Source of the DNA: Paenibacillus silvae
GTDB lineage: Bacteria; Bacillota; Bacilli; Paenibacillales; Paenibacillaceae
DNA: 64,000 bases
Reading direction: 5' to 3'
NCBI RefSeq assembly: GCF_014639235.1
Contig: NZ_BMFU01000018.1
Coordinates: 8,551-72,550 of the forward strand
A model generated the notes under the pieces. The model worked only from the letters and a program-made list of their open reading frames with translations, had not been told where the DNA came from and searched no databases. A program made the translations under genes and the position numbers. Shown here piece after piece: positions 17,665-26,761 of this stretch; positions within the stretch are counted from its first letter, which is position 1, and each line of letters opens with the position of its first letter.

Positions 17665-20600
17665 TTGGCAAGATTTAGAGCTTTAATAATCAGAGTTTTT
17701 TTACCTATACTTGCAATTAGTACTGCTTTTTCACCATATTCATATGTTCAAGCTGTTGGCGGACCCGGGCCTTCAAAGCCAGAGTTACTCTCTAAATATA
17801 TGGTACCAGCTACTGCATCAAAACAACAAAAGAAAATAGTACCCGTGGAAGGTGTAGCAAAAACTAATATTGGTATCTATATTTACCAAACTGATAACCT
17901 GAAATGGAGAGTTGATGGAGAATGTAATGATATTTTATTAAACAATGATTCCTCAAAAAATCTGCCTGTATCGTCAACGGTATGTATAAATCTGGATCTT
18001 GATAAAGAGGTGTATAAGCCTACTTCTTACATGGATAAGGATAACGAACCACACTCGAAAGCAGAATTAGTTGAAACATCAATAAAACCACATTACATGG
18101 ATGATACTCAATACTATGATCCTGACAGAAATATACCCAAACTTGTTTCAGTAGACTCTTTTAATGGGAATAATGCTATCTTCACCATGAAAATTGGTGG
18201 TGTTATACATCCAATAGAATCACGCGAATATAATCCACCTAAATGGTCAGCTGACTATATTTTTAATACAGACCTATACTGGAAAGGCCAAGCCGAAATA
18301 ACCAAAGAAATCAACCTCACTCCCGGGGGACAAATCAGCTTAAACCAGACAAAACAGCTGCAGGCTACCGTCAAAACCAAGACCGGGGATGGCAGCTTTG
18401 GTGCCGAAACCAATGTGAACACTGGCAGTGGAGGAACGACCACATGGGAGTCCTCCAATCCCGCAGTAGCAACCGTGAGCAGCTCGGGACTGGTGCAGGC
18501 AGTTAGCAAAGGAACGACATTTATTACGGTTTTGTGGAAGAAGGATGGATTCGAATTAACGACCAGAACAGCCGTTGGTGTTGAACAGGAAACGGAAACC
18601 GGTGGCGGTGGAAGTGGAAGCTGCACCCCGCGTATTGGAGCACCAACTCCAGGTACAACGATGAACATGAGTGACCTCGAACCTAACGCTTCAGGTGTAA
18701 TTAAGTCAGATAACAGAGACAATGAAATATTCAATGTATTAAAAGGCATTCCAACGTCCGAGTCTCTCTACACCAATGCCTTCGCCGATCAGTATCTTTT
18801 CAAACAAGCTTGGACGAAAATGAGCGGCAAAGTTACCTATGACTGCAGCGTTACAATCTCATATGCTAGAGAATGGACTGTGCCTGGACCAGAGATATGC
18901 GATGACCAAGGCTGCACGGATGGCACCCCTGAGCCCAGAAACGATACGGTGACGAAGCCATACAGCTTCCAGATAACAAGAGACTACTCCTACTGGAGCA
19001 TCAGCAATCTTGAAGTGTACAAAATCGCCAAAACTACGATGAAGAACTATGCTTTGCCGGGTGAAACGATTACGATGAATCCATCCGGTTATACTGCACC
19101 TGCGCTGGAATCCAGAAACGATTCCTCCGTTGCAAGCCATGTAAAGCCAGGACAAACCACCACCATATCATACACGCCTACCAAGCTAACAGGCAGCCTG
19201 AATTCACCCCCGGATGTACCGGACCATACAGACGTATTGAAGGGAATGGCTGAAGCCAACACACCGCAGAGTACTGTGAAAAATGACTTGGTAAAGTTTA
19301 ACCATGCAACCATTATGAATGATGCGGAAACAACCAAAGACGGCCCGACACCATCTCATATCCCGCCACCTGCAACGATTGGGCGGGACGTCTTGTACAC
19401 ACCGAATCTTCGAATTAGCAGTTCCCTGCCTAACAAGGCGAACACGGAAAGCTCGGGCCAGATCTACTATGAACTGCTGCCTGGCAATGTGAACGGCGGA
19501 GCCGACAAAGCGCTGCCGATCAACGGCATCAACACGGTTACTGTTCACACTCCTGTCGTCAACTACGCTTGGGTGTCAGACGATCAACCGCATAATCAGA
19601 GAACGGTACATGACCCTACCCGGGCTGCACTTATTCTGGAGCGTGAGTTTATTGTACGCACCCCTACATCGGGTCAGCATCTGGATGCCTCCGGTTATCC
19701 TGGCTACGGAAACAAAGACTATGCCAAATATTTCAGAATAAAGCAGGTCCGCTTCCCGTTTGATGTATACACTGCCGATCGAGCACGCTTCATCCCATCT
19801 CATACATGGATAGACATCCCCGTACAGCAGTTGGACACCCGTTTTTATCTTCCAGTATGGGTGGATGAAGGGAACTATACGATTGAGCTTCGCAATATAG
19901 CGGAGAATGCACCAGTCGACTTTACAGAGCAGCCGGACGCCAACACCAATCTGGCACACCATACAGCAAGTGACAGAATACCTGTAGATGTGATTGGAAG
20001 ATTGTATGATTTTCATGTCACCGACATCTCGGACTACAGCTGGGAGAATGTATTTCGCCAAGCCCCTGGCAGCCCTGAGCATACGGGCAACAGCTATTGG
20101 ACAGGATTTCGCAACATTGATGGTGACCCCAGAAGCAATTTTGCACCCTTTGTGCTGCCCATCCGCCCCGGAAGCCATCCGGTGCAGGGTTTTGCGAATG
20201 TATCTGTGAAAACAGGCTATCACTTCAAGTTTGACCTCAAAACAAAAGGCAATATGTTTGGCAAACAGGACGGCATTAGAATCACACCTACGTTTTCCTT
20301 TATAAGCAAGGACGGGGCTTCCCGTCAGGACGTGGATCTCTATTATCATCGGGGACAGGAGCGTTTGATCCGGATTGGTTCTGCGCTGGATATGGAGAAA
20401 CGTTTTGTCGTTTTGAATTCACGGCTTCGTAATGTGCCCGGCACAGAGTTAAGTGATGCAGCACGTTACGAATATACTTATGAACTCTCCGCAGAGGAAA
20501 GAAGCCGGAAATCGTTAGCGGAGCATATGATACAGGTGGTCACCCAGACTTCGCGTCAGAAAACATGGGCAGGACGTTACGACTGGATGATTCTGACGGC

Positions 20601-21030
20601 TCCAATTCGTACTCTCATTGGCCCCAAGACGAACCTGCCCGCAAGTGTCAATGCAGATCGGGCCAACGCCGCGATTCAGCGGTGGTATGGAGAGTACAGT
20701 CTGCCAGCTGATGTGTACGCTGTGCCCAAGGGTACTAATCTGGAAACTCTGGCCAGAGAGAATACGTTAGATGAAAAGTCGAAACTATTTTTGAAAAACG
20801 GGTACATCATCGTTAATTTTAATATCGAAAGTCTACGCAACGGTAATACAGCGGCACCGCATTTACAGTATATCCATGCCCCACTCATGAACCAGTGGCA
20901 ATTAGAAGGCTTTGATCGTTCACCTGCCAACAACAACAGCGGCAGGTGGCCGCTCAGTGATGGGGATATCCTCTTCTATGATGCAAGTCAGTCCAGCCGC
21001 AGCGACTTCCAGTCTCAGGTGCCACATTAA
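17665..21030 (+). CDS. Large exported protein with bacterial Ig-like (BIG2) domain
   Basis: 1121 residues. Signal peptide ends near VQAVGG at ~32. Residues ~35-205 are an AT-rich-encoded domain of unknown type with a Cys pair. Residues ~210-310 are a BIG2 Ig-like domain (the WESSNPAVATVSSSGLVQAVSKGT pattern is seen in pieces such as NPAVATVSSSG and VSKGTTFITV). A Gly/Ser linker (GGGGSGSC) follows, then a long beta-rich region with extra Cys residues (ICDDQGCTDG) that I cannot assign. No SLH, LPXTG or C-terminal membrane anchor is seen, so retention at the surface may depend on the SLH protein encoded just upstream. The start is TTG at 17665, with AGGAGG 8 bases before it. A long inverted repeat follows at 21133. 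Confidence 0.8.
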   Translation: MARFRALIIRVFLPILAISTAFSPYSYVQAVGGPGPSKPELLSKYMVPATASKQQKKIVPVEGVAKTNIGIYIYQTDNLKWRVDGECNDILLNNDSSKNLPVSSTVCINLDLDKEVYKPTSYMDKDNEPHSKAELVETSIKPHYMDDTQYYDPDRNIPKLVSVDSFNGNNAIFTMKIGGVIHPIESREYNPPKWSADYIFNTDLYWKGQAEITKEINLTPGGQISLNQTKQLQATVKTKTGDGSFGAETNVNTGSGGTTTWESSNPAVATVSSSGLVQAVSKGTTFITVLWKKDGFELTTRTAVGVEQETETGGGGSGSCTPRIGAPTPGTTMNMSDLEPNASGVIKSDNRDNEIFNVLKGIPTSESLYTNAFADQYLFKQAWTKMSGKVTYDCSVTISYAREWTVPGPEICDDQGCTDGTPEPRNDTVTKPYSFQITRDYSYWSISNLEVYKIAKTTMKNYALPGETITMNPSGYTAPALESRNDSSVASHVKPGQTTTISYTPTKLTGSLNSPPDVPDHTDVLKGMAEANTPQSTVKNDLVKFNHATIMNDAETTKDGPTPSHIPPPATIGRDVLYTPNLRISSSLPNKANTESSGQIYYELLPGNVNGGADKALPINGINTVTVHTPVVNYAWVSDDQPHNQRTVHDPTRAALILEREFIVRTPTSGQHLDASGYPGYGNKDYAKYFRIKQVRFPFDVYTADRARFIPSHTWIDIPVQQLDTRFYLPVWVDEGNYTIELRNIAENAPVDFTEQPDANTNLAHHTASDRIPVDVIGRLYDFHVTDISDYSWENVFRQAPGSPEHTGNSYWTGFRNIDGDPRSNFAPFVLPIRPGSHPVQGFANVSVKTGYHFKFDLKTKGNMFGKQDGIRITPTFSFISKDGASRQDVDLYYHRGQERLIRIGSALDMEKRFVVLNSRLRNVPGTELSDAARYEYTYELSAEERSRKSLAEHMIQVVTQTSRQKTWAGRYDWMILTAPIRTLIGPKTNLPASVNADRANAAIQRWYGEYSLPADVYAVPKGTNLETLARENTLDEKSKLFLKNGYIIVNFNIESLRNGNTAAPHLQYIHAPLMNQWQLEGFDRSPANNNSGRWPLSDGDILFYDASQSSRSDFQSQVPH

Positions 21031-21132
21031 GCAGGCATCGTACTACAGGATCACTTTAGACGGGATATAGCCATGTATAAATATAAGATGGACCATTCAG
21101 GTTTAGATCGGAATATATACGTCTTAAACATC

Positions 21133-21191
21133 AACAGGGTTATCCAGAACAAGTTCATGCAATTCATGAACTCACTTCAGATAACCCTGTT
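21133..21191. terminator. Long inverted repeat, probable bidirectional terminator
   Basis: AACAGGGTTAT pairs with ATAACCCTGTT, with an inner AAGTTCATG/CATGAACTC stem, between the convergent surface-protein gene and ABC operon. U-tracts are weak on both sides. Confidence 0.55.
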
Positions 21192-21216
21192 CTCTTGTAC
21201 CTTTTAAATCATCGGC

Positions 21217-22056
21217 TTATCGACTGCCTGCCAGAACCTCTATACGCTCACGCATCTGCACCCGGTCTCTCAATGCTCGCAGGGACAATGCGGAGGACAT
21301 CAGTCCTCGGGTATATCCATGGTTTGCTGAACTGGTCAACTTAGAGCTGTCTACAATCTCCACCACTTTCCCTTCATGCATTACAGCAATGCGATCGCTT
21401 ACCTGCTGCACCACCGCAAGATCATGTGAGATGAAAATGGAGGAACCTCCTGTCTCCCTTCGCAGCTCAATCAACAAATCGAGAATCTGCTGCTGAATGG
21501 AAACGTCAAGTGCCGAGGTAGCCTCATCATACAGAATGACATCCGGACGCAAACCGATCGCACGAGCAATGACCGCTCGCTGCTGCTGCCCACCGCTTAG
21601 CTCATGCGGATATTTATCCGCATCCGCAGCAGACAAACCGACCCGCTCAAGCAGAACCCGCATCTCCTGAACGGCCTGCTCCCGCTTCATCATTTTATAA
21701 TTCAACAGCGGTTCGCAGATAAACCTGCCTACCTTCATACGTGGGTTAAATATTGCCGCAGGCTCCTGAAACACCATCTGAATCTGTTTGCGCATCTGTC
21801 GCAGCTTCTCACCCTTCAGACGAGTGATCTCTTGCTGACGATACCAGATCTCCCCTGAAGTCACCTGTTCCAGTTGAGTTACACATTTCGCGAGAGAGCT
21901 TTTGCCGCTTCCGCTCTGTCCGACAATCCCCAGACATTCCCCCGGATATAATTCCAGATTTATGTTTTGCAGCGCCTGAACAGACTGCTGCCCTTTCAAA
22001 TCATAGGTTTTGCATACCTGATTTAACTTCAAAATAGGCCATCGGTTATCTGTCAT
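21217..22056 (-). CDS. ABC transporter ATP-binding protein, OppF/NikE type
   Basis: A 279-residue ATPase of the peptide/nickel importer family. Walker A GQSGSGKSS, Q-loop MVFQEP, signature LSGGQQQR, Walker B DVILYDEATSALD and the His-switch ISHDL are all intact. It is the last gene of a five-gene operon ordered permease-permease-binding protein-ATPase-ATPase. The start is ATG 22056 with GGAGGA upstream, overlapping the previous gene by 11 bases. The upstream cobalamin riboswitch suggests that the importer brings in cobalt or a related substrate rather than peptides. Confidence 0.88.
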   Translation of the reverse strand: MTDNRWPILKLNQVCKTYDLKGQQSVQALQNINLELYPGECLGIVGQSGSGKSSLAKCVTQLEQVTSGEIWYRQQEITRLKGEKLRQMRKQIQMVFQEPAAIFNPRMKVGRFICEPLLNYKMMKREQAVQEMRVLLERVGLSAADADKYPHELSGGQQQRAVIARAIGLRPDVILYDEATSALDVSIQQQILDLLIELRRETGGSSIFISHDLAVVQQVSDRIAVMHEGKVVEIVDSSKLTSSANHGYTRGLMSSALSLRALRDRVQMRERIEVLAGSR

Positions 22057-22873
22057 GCATATCCTCCTCCAACTCAGGTACAGCATCCAGCAGCCTACGC
22101 GTGTATTCATGCGAGGGAGAAGATATGACGTCCATCGTATCCCCTAGCTCCACCAGTCTGCCATCCAGCATCACAGCGATGCGGTCAGCCATATGAGCCG
22201 CAACAGCCATATTGTGTGTCACCATGATCAGGCCTGTTCCCTGTTCAGCACAGAGCCTGCTCAATTCGCTCAGCACTTCGTTCTGGGTCGTAACGTCCAG
22301 TGCGCTGGTGGGCTCATCTGCCAGTAACAGCTCAGGCTCCAGCGAAGCCGCCATTGCGATTGCAGTACGCTGCTTCATCCCGCCACTAAGCTGGGAAGCA
22401 TAGGAACGCATCACCCGTTCGGGATCATTCAGCCCCATACTCGCCAATGTCCGAACAGCCAGCTCCTGAGCATCTTTGCGGGATATCGGAAGATGAGCAC
22501 GAATCGCTTCCACATACTGGCTCCCGATACGGCGAATCGGATTAAGGTATGCCCCGCTGTCCTGGAACACCATCGCTATTCGTTTACCGCGCACCCTCTG
22601 CCAATCCATCTTCCGAGTATTGTTACTGAACAGCATCTGCTCCCGAAAAACAATCTCTCCGCTCGTATATCTCCCGCCTGCTGGCAGCAGTCCCAGCACT
22701 GCCCTAAGCAAGGTGGACTTCCCGCTGCCACTCTCACCTACGATGCCAATGATCTCCCCCGGGTTCATGGAAAAAGACACATTGTGCAAGGAAGCAGTGC
22801 CCTCCTTATAGCTGACAGACAGATTCGTTACCTCAAGCAACGGTGTCCCTGCCACTCGTCCCGACATGCTCAC
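22046..22873 (-). CDS. ABC transporter ATP-binding protein, OppD/NikD type
   Basis: 275 residues with Walker A GESGSGKST, Q-loop MVFQD, signature LSGGMKQR, Walker B LLLADEPTSALD and His-switch VTHNM. It pairs with the second ATPase to power import. GTG at 22873 overlaps the stop of the binding-protein gene in a GTGA arrangement, indicating translational coupling; ATG at 22867 is an alternative start. The C-terminal region is shorter than in classical OppD, as is usual for the nickel/metal subfamily. Confidence 0.88.
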   Translation of the reverse strand: MSMSGRVAGTPLLEVTNLSVSYKEGTASLHNVSFSMNPGEIIGIVGESGSGKSTLLRAVLGLLPAGGRYTSGEIVFREQMLFSNNTRKMDWQRVRGKRIAMVFQDSGAYLNPIRRIGSQYVEAIRAHLPISRKDAQELAVRTLASMGLNDPERVMRSYASQLSGGMKQRTAIAMAASLEPELLLADEPTSALDVTTQNEVLSELSRLCAEQGTGLIMVTHNMAVAAHMADRIAVMLDGRLVELGDTMDVISSPSHEYTRRLLDAVPELEEDMHDR

Positions 22874-24483
22874 TGCTCAACCTTGATATTGCGATCCAGC
22901 AGATAGAAGTCAATCGGGTACATCGTTGCACCCTTCACATTACTTTTGCTGACAATATTAATCGGTGTATAGGTCACAAACATATATGCGGCATCGTCCA
23001 GAATAATCTGCTGTGCTTCTGCGGCAAGGGCGTACCGTTTCTCTACATCAAACTCCGAATGAAGACGCTGGATGATATCATCCAACTTCGGATTGCTGTA
23101 CCCGCCAACATTCCACTCTGCCCCGGTCTTGAAATAAAAGTCAAGAATATACTGCGGGTCACCCGTAATCCCGGTATTAATGCTCGTCAGGGCGAGATCA
23201 TAATTTCCACTCTTCTGATGATCTGTAAGATCTTCATATGAAGTCAGCTCCAGTCCGACGCCAATCTCTTTAAGCTGAGACTGCATTGCCGTTGCCACAA
23301 TGGAATCCGACTCATACGCCGAGTTAAGAATGAGCTGTAGAGACAGCTTTTTCCCATCCTTCTCCCGAATACCGTCCCCGTCTGTATCCTTGTAACCTGC
23401 CTCATCCAGCAGCTGTTTTGCTTTTGCAGGCTCGTAATTATATCCGCTCAGCTTGTCGTACCCGAAAGGCAAGGCAGATGTAAATGGCCCTTTGGCTGCC
23501 TGTCCGCCAACCAGCGTACTTGCATACATCTCCCGATCAATCCCGTAAGAGATGGCACGGCGTACCTTCACATCACTCAGCAACGGATGAGTCGTATTAA
23601 ACCATACGAACTGTGTACGCAAGCTAGGAATTTCATCAATCGTATATTGAGTTTTGTCCTGAAAAAGAGACAAGCTGCTGCGGCCTATATTACTTGCGAC
23701 ATCAATCTCCCCTGATTGCAACGCGAGCGCACGTGTGCTGTCATCCTTGATATACTTCAAGGTCATCGTGTCCAGGTCTGCCGCGCCACCCCAGTATCCT
23801 TCATATTTTTTGACCTTGATCTCCTGATCCGGTATGTATCCGGTAACCATGAACGGCCCGGTAGCAATCGGCTCACTCTTGAACTTCGACGTATCTGCGC
23901 TGGTATCTACAATAATGAACAGCGGCTCGGCAATGTTGCCCAGAAGAGAGGCATCCGGCTCTGTGGTTTTAATCGTAAGGTCCTGCCCGTTAGCCGTCAT
24001 GGAAGCAATCGGCAGTGTAGATTGACCCCGCTCATTCAGCGAGATGGAACGTTCAATCGATTTTTTGACCGCGTCAGCCGTTACCGGATTGCCATTATGG
24101 AATGTAACCCCGTCACGAATGTGGAAATGCCACGTTGTGTCGTCGACTCGCTCCCACTTGTCCGCCAGCTTGGGAACCATCTTCATATGTTCATCGAACT
24201 GGATCAGCGTCTCCCCGATCGCAGCCCGTGCCAGCGTCCACCCGTTCCACTCCTCGGCAGGATCAAGGCTGCTGCCCAGCCAGAACAATGCCACATTCAG
24301 ATGTGATTTCTTGCCTGCAGTACCTGTGCCGCCCGCATCTGCACCTGATGATTTTCCCGCATTCTCTGCTGCATTCGATGATGATGAAGCCGATGAATTT
24401 GGATTGGTACCGCAAGCAGCCAGCACCAGAACAACCAGCATGGATATGAGAGCAAACAACCCTATTCTTTGAACCTTGCTCAT
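22870..24483 (-). CDS. Solute-binding lipoprotein, family 5 (nickel/metallophore/peptide type)
   Basis: 537 residues with a lipoprotein signal peptide: MSKVQRIG, a hydrophobic core and lipobox LAAC with Cys at ~24. A Ser/Ala/Gly-rich tether follows, then the SBP_bac_5 fold with FHIRDGVTFHNGNPVTADAV at ~110-130, which is characteristic. Members capture oligopeptides, nickel-ligand or metallophore complexes at the outer face of the membrane. I cannot name the ligand from sequence, but the cobalamin riboswitch upstream makes a cobalt complex or a corrinoid precursor the best guess. GGGGGAAG precedes ATG. Confidence 0.85.
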   Translation of the reverse strand: MSKVQRIGLFALISMLVVLVLAACGTNPNSSASSSSNAAENAGKSSGADAGGTGTAGKKSHLNVALFWLGSSLDPAEEWNGWTLARAAIGETLIQFDEHMKMVPKLADKWERVDDTTWHFHIRDGVTFHNGNPVTADAVKKSIERSISLNERGQSTLPIASMTANGQDLTIKTTEPDASLLGNIAEPLFIIVDTSADTSKFKSEPIATGPFMVTGYIPDQEIKVKKYEGYWGGAADLDTMTLKYIKDDSTRALALQSGEIDVASNIGRSSLSLFQDKTQYTIDEIPSLRTQFVWFNTTHPLLSDVKVRRAISYGIDREMYASTLVGGQAAKGPFTSALPFGYDKLSGYNYEPAKAKQLLDEAGYKDTDGDGIREKDGKKLSLQLILNSAYESDSIVATAMQSQLKEIGVGLELTSYEDLTDHQKSGNYDLALTSINTGITGDPQYILDFYFKTGAEWNVGGYSNPKLDDIIQRLHSEFDVEKRYALAAEAQQIILDDAAYMFVTYTPINIVSKSNVKGATMYPIDFYLLDRNIKVEQ

Positions 24484-24500
24484 GCCTTTACTTCCCCCTG

Positions 24501-25334
24501 TTACGCTGTATTTTTCTTGGGATCAAGCACATCTCGCAAACTGTCTCCCAGCAAATTAAAAATGATCACGGTACTGAATATCGCCAGCCCCGGATAAATT
24601 AACAGCCACGGTGCTGTCTGCAAATATCGTCTGCCTTCATTCAACATTGCTCCCCACTCGGGGTCTGGAGGCTGAGCCCCAAGTCCAAGAAAGGACAAGC
24701 CCGAGATCGAGAGCATCATGCCCCCCACATCCATCATGGCCATTACGATTAAGGGCGACAGCATATTTGGCAGAATCGTGCTGCCGATGATCTGAATTTT
24801 GCGTGCACCGCTGAAGGCTGCGGTGGTGACGAATTCTTTTTGCTGAAGAGCAATAACCAGACTTCGGGCCATCCGCGCATACTTTGCCCACCAGACAACG
24901 GAAAGCGCCACGACCGTGTTAAACAGACCCGGACCCAACATCCCGACCACAGCAATGGCAAAAATCAAACCCGGAAACGCCATCAGCGTATCACACAGCC
25001 GCATCATGATTGTATCCGTCACCCCTCTTGCAAAACCGGCAATTGCACCGATCACAACACCGAGAGTGAACACAATACCAATCATCATGAACGTAAGCAG
25101 CAGCGACGTCCTTGCTCCATACAGCAGGCGGGACAGAACACAGCGCCCGAGCTGGTCTGTACCAAGCGGATATTCCAGGCTGGACGGCTGCAGCACCTGG
25201 GTGAAATTCGCAGCGAGTGGATCATGCGGCGCGAATAGCGGACCCACGATAGCCAGAATGATCCAGCCTGCGGTCAGAGACAGCAGAAACATAAATGTGC
25301 GACGCTCCGTCAGCATCCATCGAATGCTGCGCAT
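24501..25334 (-). CDS. ABC transporter permease, OppC/NikC type
   Basis: 277 residues with an N-terminal membrane segment (~15-35) followed by the conserved PLGTDQLGRCVLSRLLYGAR motif and a BPD_transp_1 domain with about five membrane segments. The EAA-like loop, which meets the ATPase, is seen at ~178-200 (FSGARKIQIIGSTILPN). The ATG follows the previous stop directly (TAGATG). Forms the channel together with the permease encoded upstream. Confidence 0.88.
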   Translation of the reverse strand: MRSIRWMLTERRTFMFLLSLTAGWIILAIVGPLFAPHDPLAANFTQVLQPSSLEYPLGTDQLGRCVLSRLLYGARTSLLLTFMMIGIVFTLGVVIGAIAGFARGVTDTIMMRLCDTLMAFPGLIFAIAVVGMLGPGLFNTVVALSVVWWAKYARMARSLVIALQQKEFVTTAAFSGARKIQIIGSTILPNMLSPLIVMAMMDVGGMMLSISGLSFLGLGAQPPDPEWGAMLNEGRRYLQTAPWLLIYPGLAIFSTVIIFNLLGDSLRDVLDPKKNTA

Positions 25335-26273
25335 CTAGACATCCACATCCAGTTGAATGCGTGGATCACGCAGATGTGTCCACAGATCAACAAGCAGATT
25401 CAATGTGACATAGATGATCGCCATCCACATGACATACCCCTGTATCAACGGATAATCCCGTGTAAAAATCGCATCCACCGCCATCTGGCCTACACCCGGC
25501 CATACGAACAAGCTCTCCACAATCACTGCCCCGCCAAGCAATGCTCCGGTTGTCATGCCCAGAAGGGTTACAATCGGCAGCATCGCATTGGGCAGTATAT
25601 GTCGCCACATAATGATCGACTCCTTTACCCCTCTCGCTCTTGCTCCTACCACATAATTCTGGCTGGTCTCCTCCAGCAGAACTACGCGAATCTGCCTGCT
25701 GTACTGGGCAATCAACGGAATAGCCAGTGTGACTGCAGGCAGAATAAGGCTTGTCCAGCCCGAGCTGCCCATGACGGGCAGCAGCTTCAGCTGCACACCA
25801 AACACCAGCATCAGCAGCATGCCCAGCCAGAAGCCGGGCATCGACAGACCGGCAAACGAAAACAGCCGAATCAAAGCATCCAGCAGCCGGTTCCGATGCA
25901 CAGCCGCAAGTATCCCTAACGGAAAAGAGATCAGAATAACGAGCAGCATCGCACCTCCTGTTAACCACAGCGTAGCAGGCAGTCTTGCCATCAAAACGTC
26001 CAGAACCGGGCGTCCGTATTTATATGAGGTACCAAAGTCTCCGGTAACCACCTGTGCAAGCCACGTTCCGTATCTCACCAGAAATGGCTGATCCAGTCCC
26101 AGTTCAGATCTCACCTGTCTGACGAGCTCATCCGAAGGCGTAACTCCTGTGGACATCAGCATTAACCTTGCAGGGTCTCCCGGAGACAGATAAGTTAACA
26201 GGAACGTCAGAAATGTAATGCCAAACAGAACGGCGACCAGCTGTAATAATCGTTTAATGATGTACCTGCCCAA
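25335..26273 (-). CDS. ABC transporter permease, OppB/NikB type
   Basis: First gene of the importer operon, about 312 residues. It begins RYIIKRLLQLVAVLFGITFLTF, the usual N-terminal membrane helix of OppB/NikB proteins (the run is given in part: RYIIKRLLQLVAVLFG). The TYLSPGDPARLM motif follows and the C-terminal half carries the BPD_transp_1 domain (RARGVKESIIMWRHILPNA). I placed the start at TTG 26273 because GGGAAGGG lies 11 bases upstream; the first in-frame ATG (26327) is only 6 bases after the riboswitch terminator and has no ribosome binding site. Confidence 0.85.
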   Translation of the reverse strand: MGRYIIKRLLQLVAVLFGITFLTFLLTYLSPGDPARLMLMSTGVTPSDELVRQVRSELGLDQPFLVRYGTWLAQVVTGDFGTSYKYGRPVLDVLMARLPATLWLTGGAMLLVILISFPLGILAAVHRNRLLDALIRLFSFAGLSMPGFWLGMLLMLVFGVQLKLLPVMGSSGWTSLILPAVTLAIPLIAQYSRQIRVVLLEETSQNYVVGARARGVKESIIMWRHILPNAMLPIVTLLGMTTGALLGGAVIVESLFVWPGVGQMAVDAIFTRDYPLIQGYVMWMAIIYVTLNLLVDLWTHLRDPRIQLDVDV

Positions 26274-26332
26274 TGAACAAAACGCCCTTCCCGATGTAAT
26301 GCATACATATAACGCCATTTTCTGCACATTCC

Positions 26333-26373
26333 AAAAAGGCGTCCCTCTCCGTTGTACTGGATAAGGACGCCTT
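26333..26373 (-). terminator. Expression-platform terminator of the cobalamin riboswitch
   Basis: On the minus strand AAGGCGTCC pairs with GGACGCCTT, followed by TTTTTGG. It lies 65-90 bases after the riboswitch B12 box and 60 bases before the first permease start, so the switch probably acts on transcription. Confidence 0.8.
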
Positions 26374-26439
26374 AAATAAACAGATTTTCAGAAAAAATCA
26401 TGCTCTTTAAACACCTTCCTATCTCCCGTAGGGTACTGC

Positions 26440-26640
26440 TGTGTTTGTCAAACCTGGCAGGTCTCCTGGCTTCAGCGTCATTGCCATAACAGCTCCTTCC
26501 CGGTCTGTTCCAGACCAGTGGATATGCTGCTAGACTCCTCTGTTACAGTGGCGGGACCGCGCCGGCATCACACCGGACTTCCCTTTTAAGCTTCTGCCCC
26601 GGCGGGGCAGAGCACCAAGCTCCACATATTCAATTAAGTC
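26440..26640 (-). ncRNA. Cobalamin (B12) riboswitch
   Basis: Read on the minus strand, the classical elements come in the correct order: GGTGC near the 5' side, AAAAGGGAAGTCCGGTG, GCCGGCGCGGTCCCGCCACT with the GCCACTG core, then GAAGCCAGGAGACCTGCC, the highly conserved B12 box. The P1 arm and loop regions are consistent. Binding of adenosylcobalamin or a related corrinoid should favour the downstream terminator and repress the importer operon. In bacteria such switches control B12 synthesis, B12 uptake and cobalt transport. Confidence 0.95.
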
Positions 26641-26686
26641 GTAGTATCAATTCAAAATTATACAAAAAGGATTGCACTTCTGTATC

Positions 26687-26715
26687 AGTATAGCGGCATG
26701 CCGATTAATGTTCAA
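26687..26715 (-). promoter_or_regulatory. Sigma-A promoter upstream of cobalamin riboswitch
   Basis: TTGAAC and TATACT on the minus strand with an exact 17-base spacer. The spacer contains the perfect 10-base palindrome CGGCATGCCG, a possible operator. Confidence 0.7.
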
Positions 26716-26761
26716 AACTTTTATTTCAAAATTAAAATCCTGGATACCGCTAATTACGAAT

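Noticed and set aside
19576..20349. 257-codon open frame on the minus strand
   Set aside because: Antisense to the BIG2 surface-protein gene, which continues in frame throughout.
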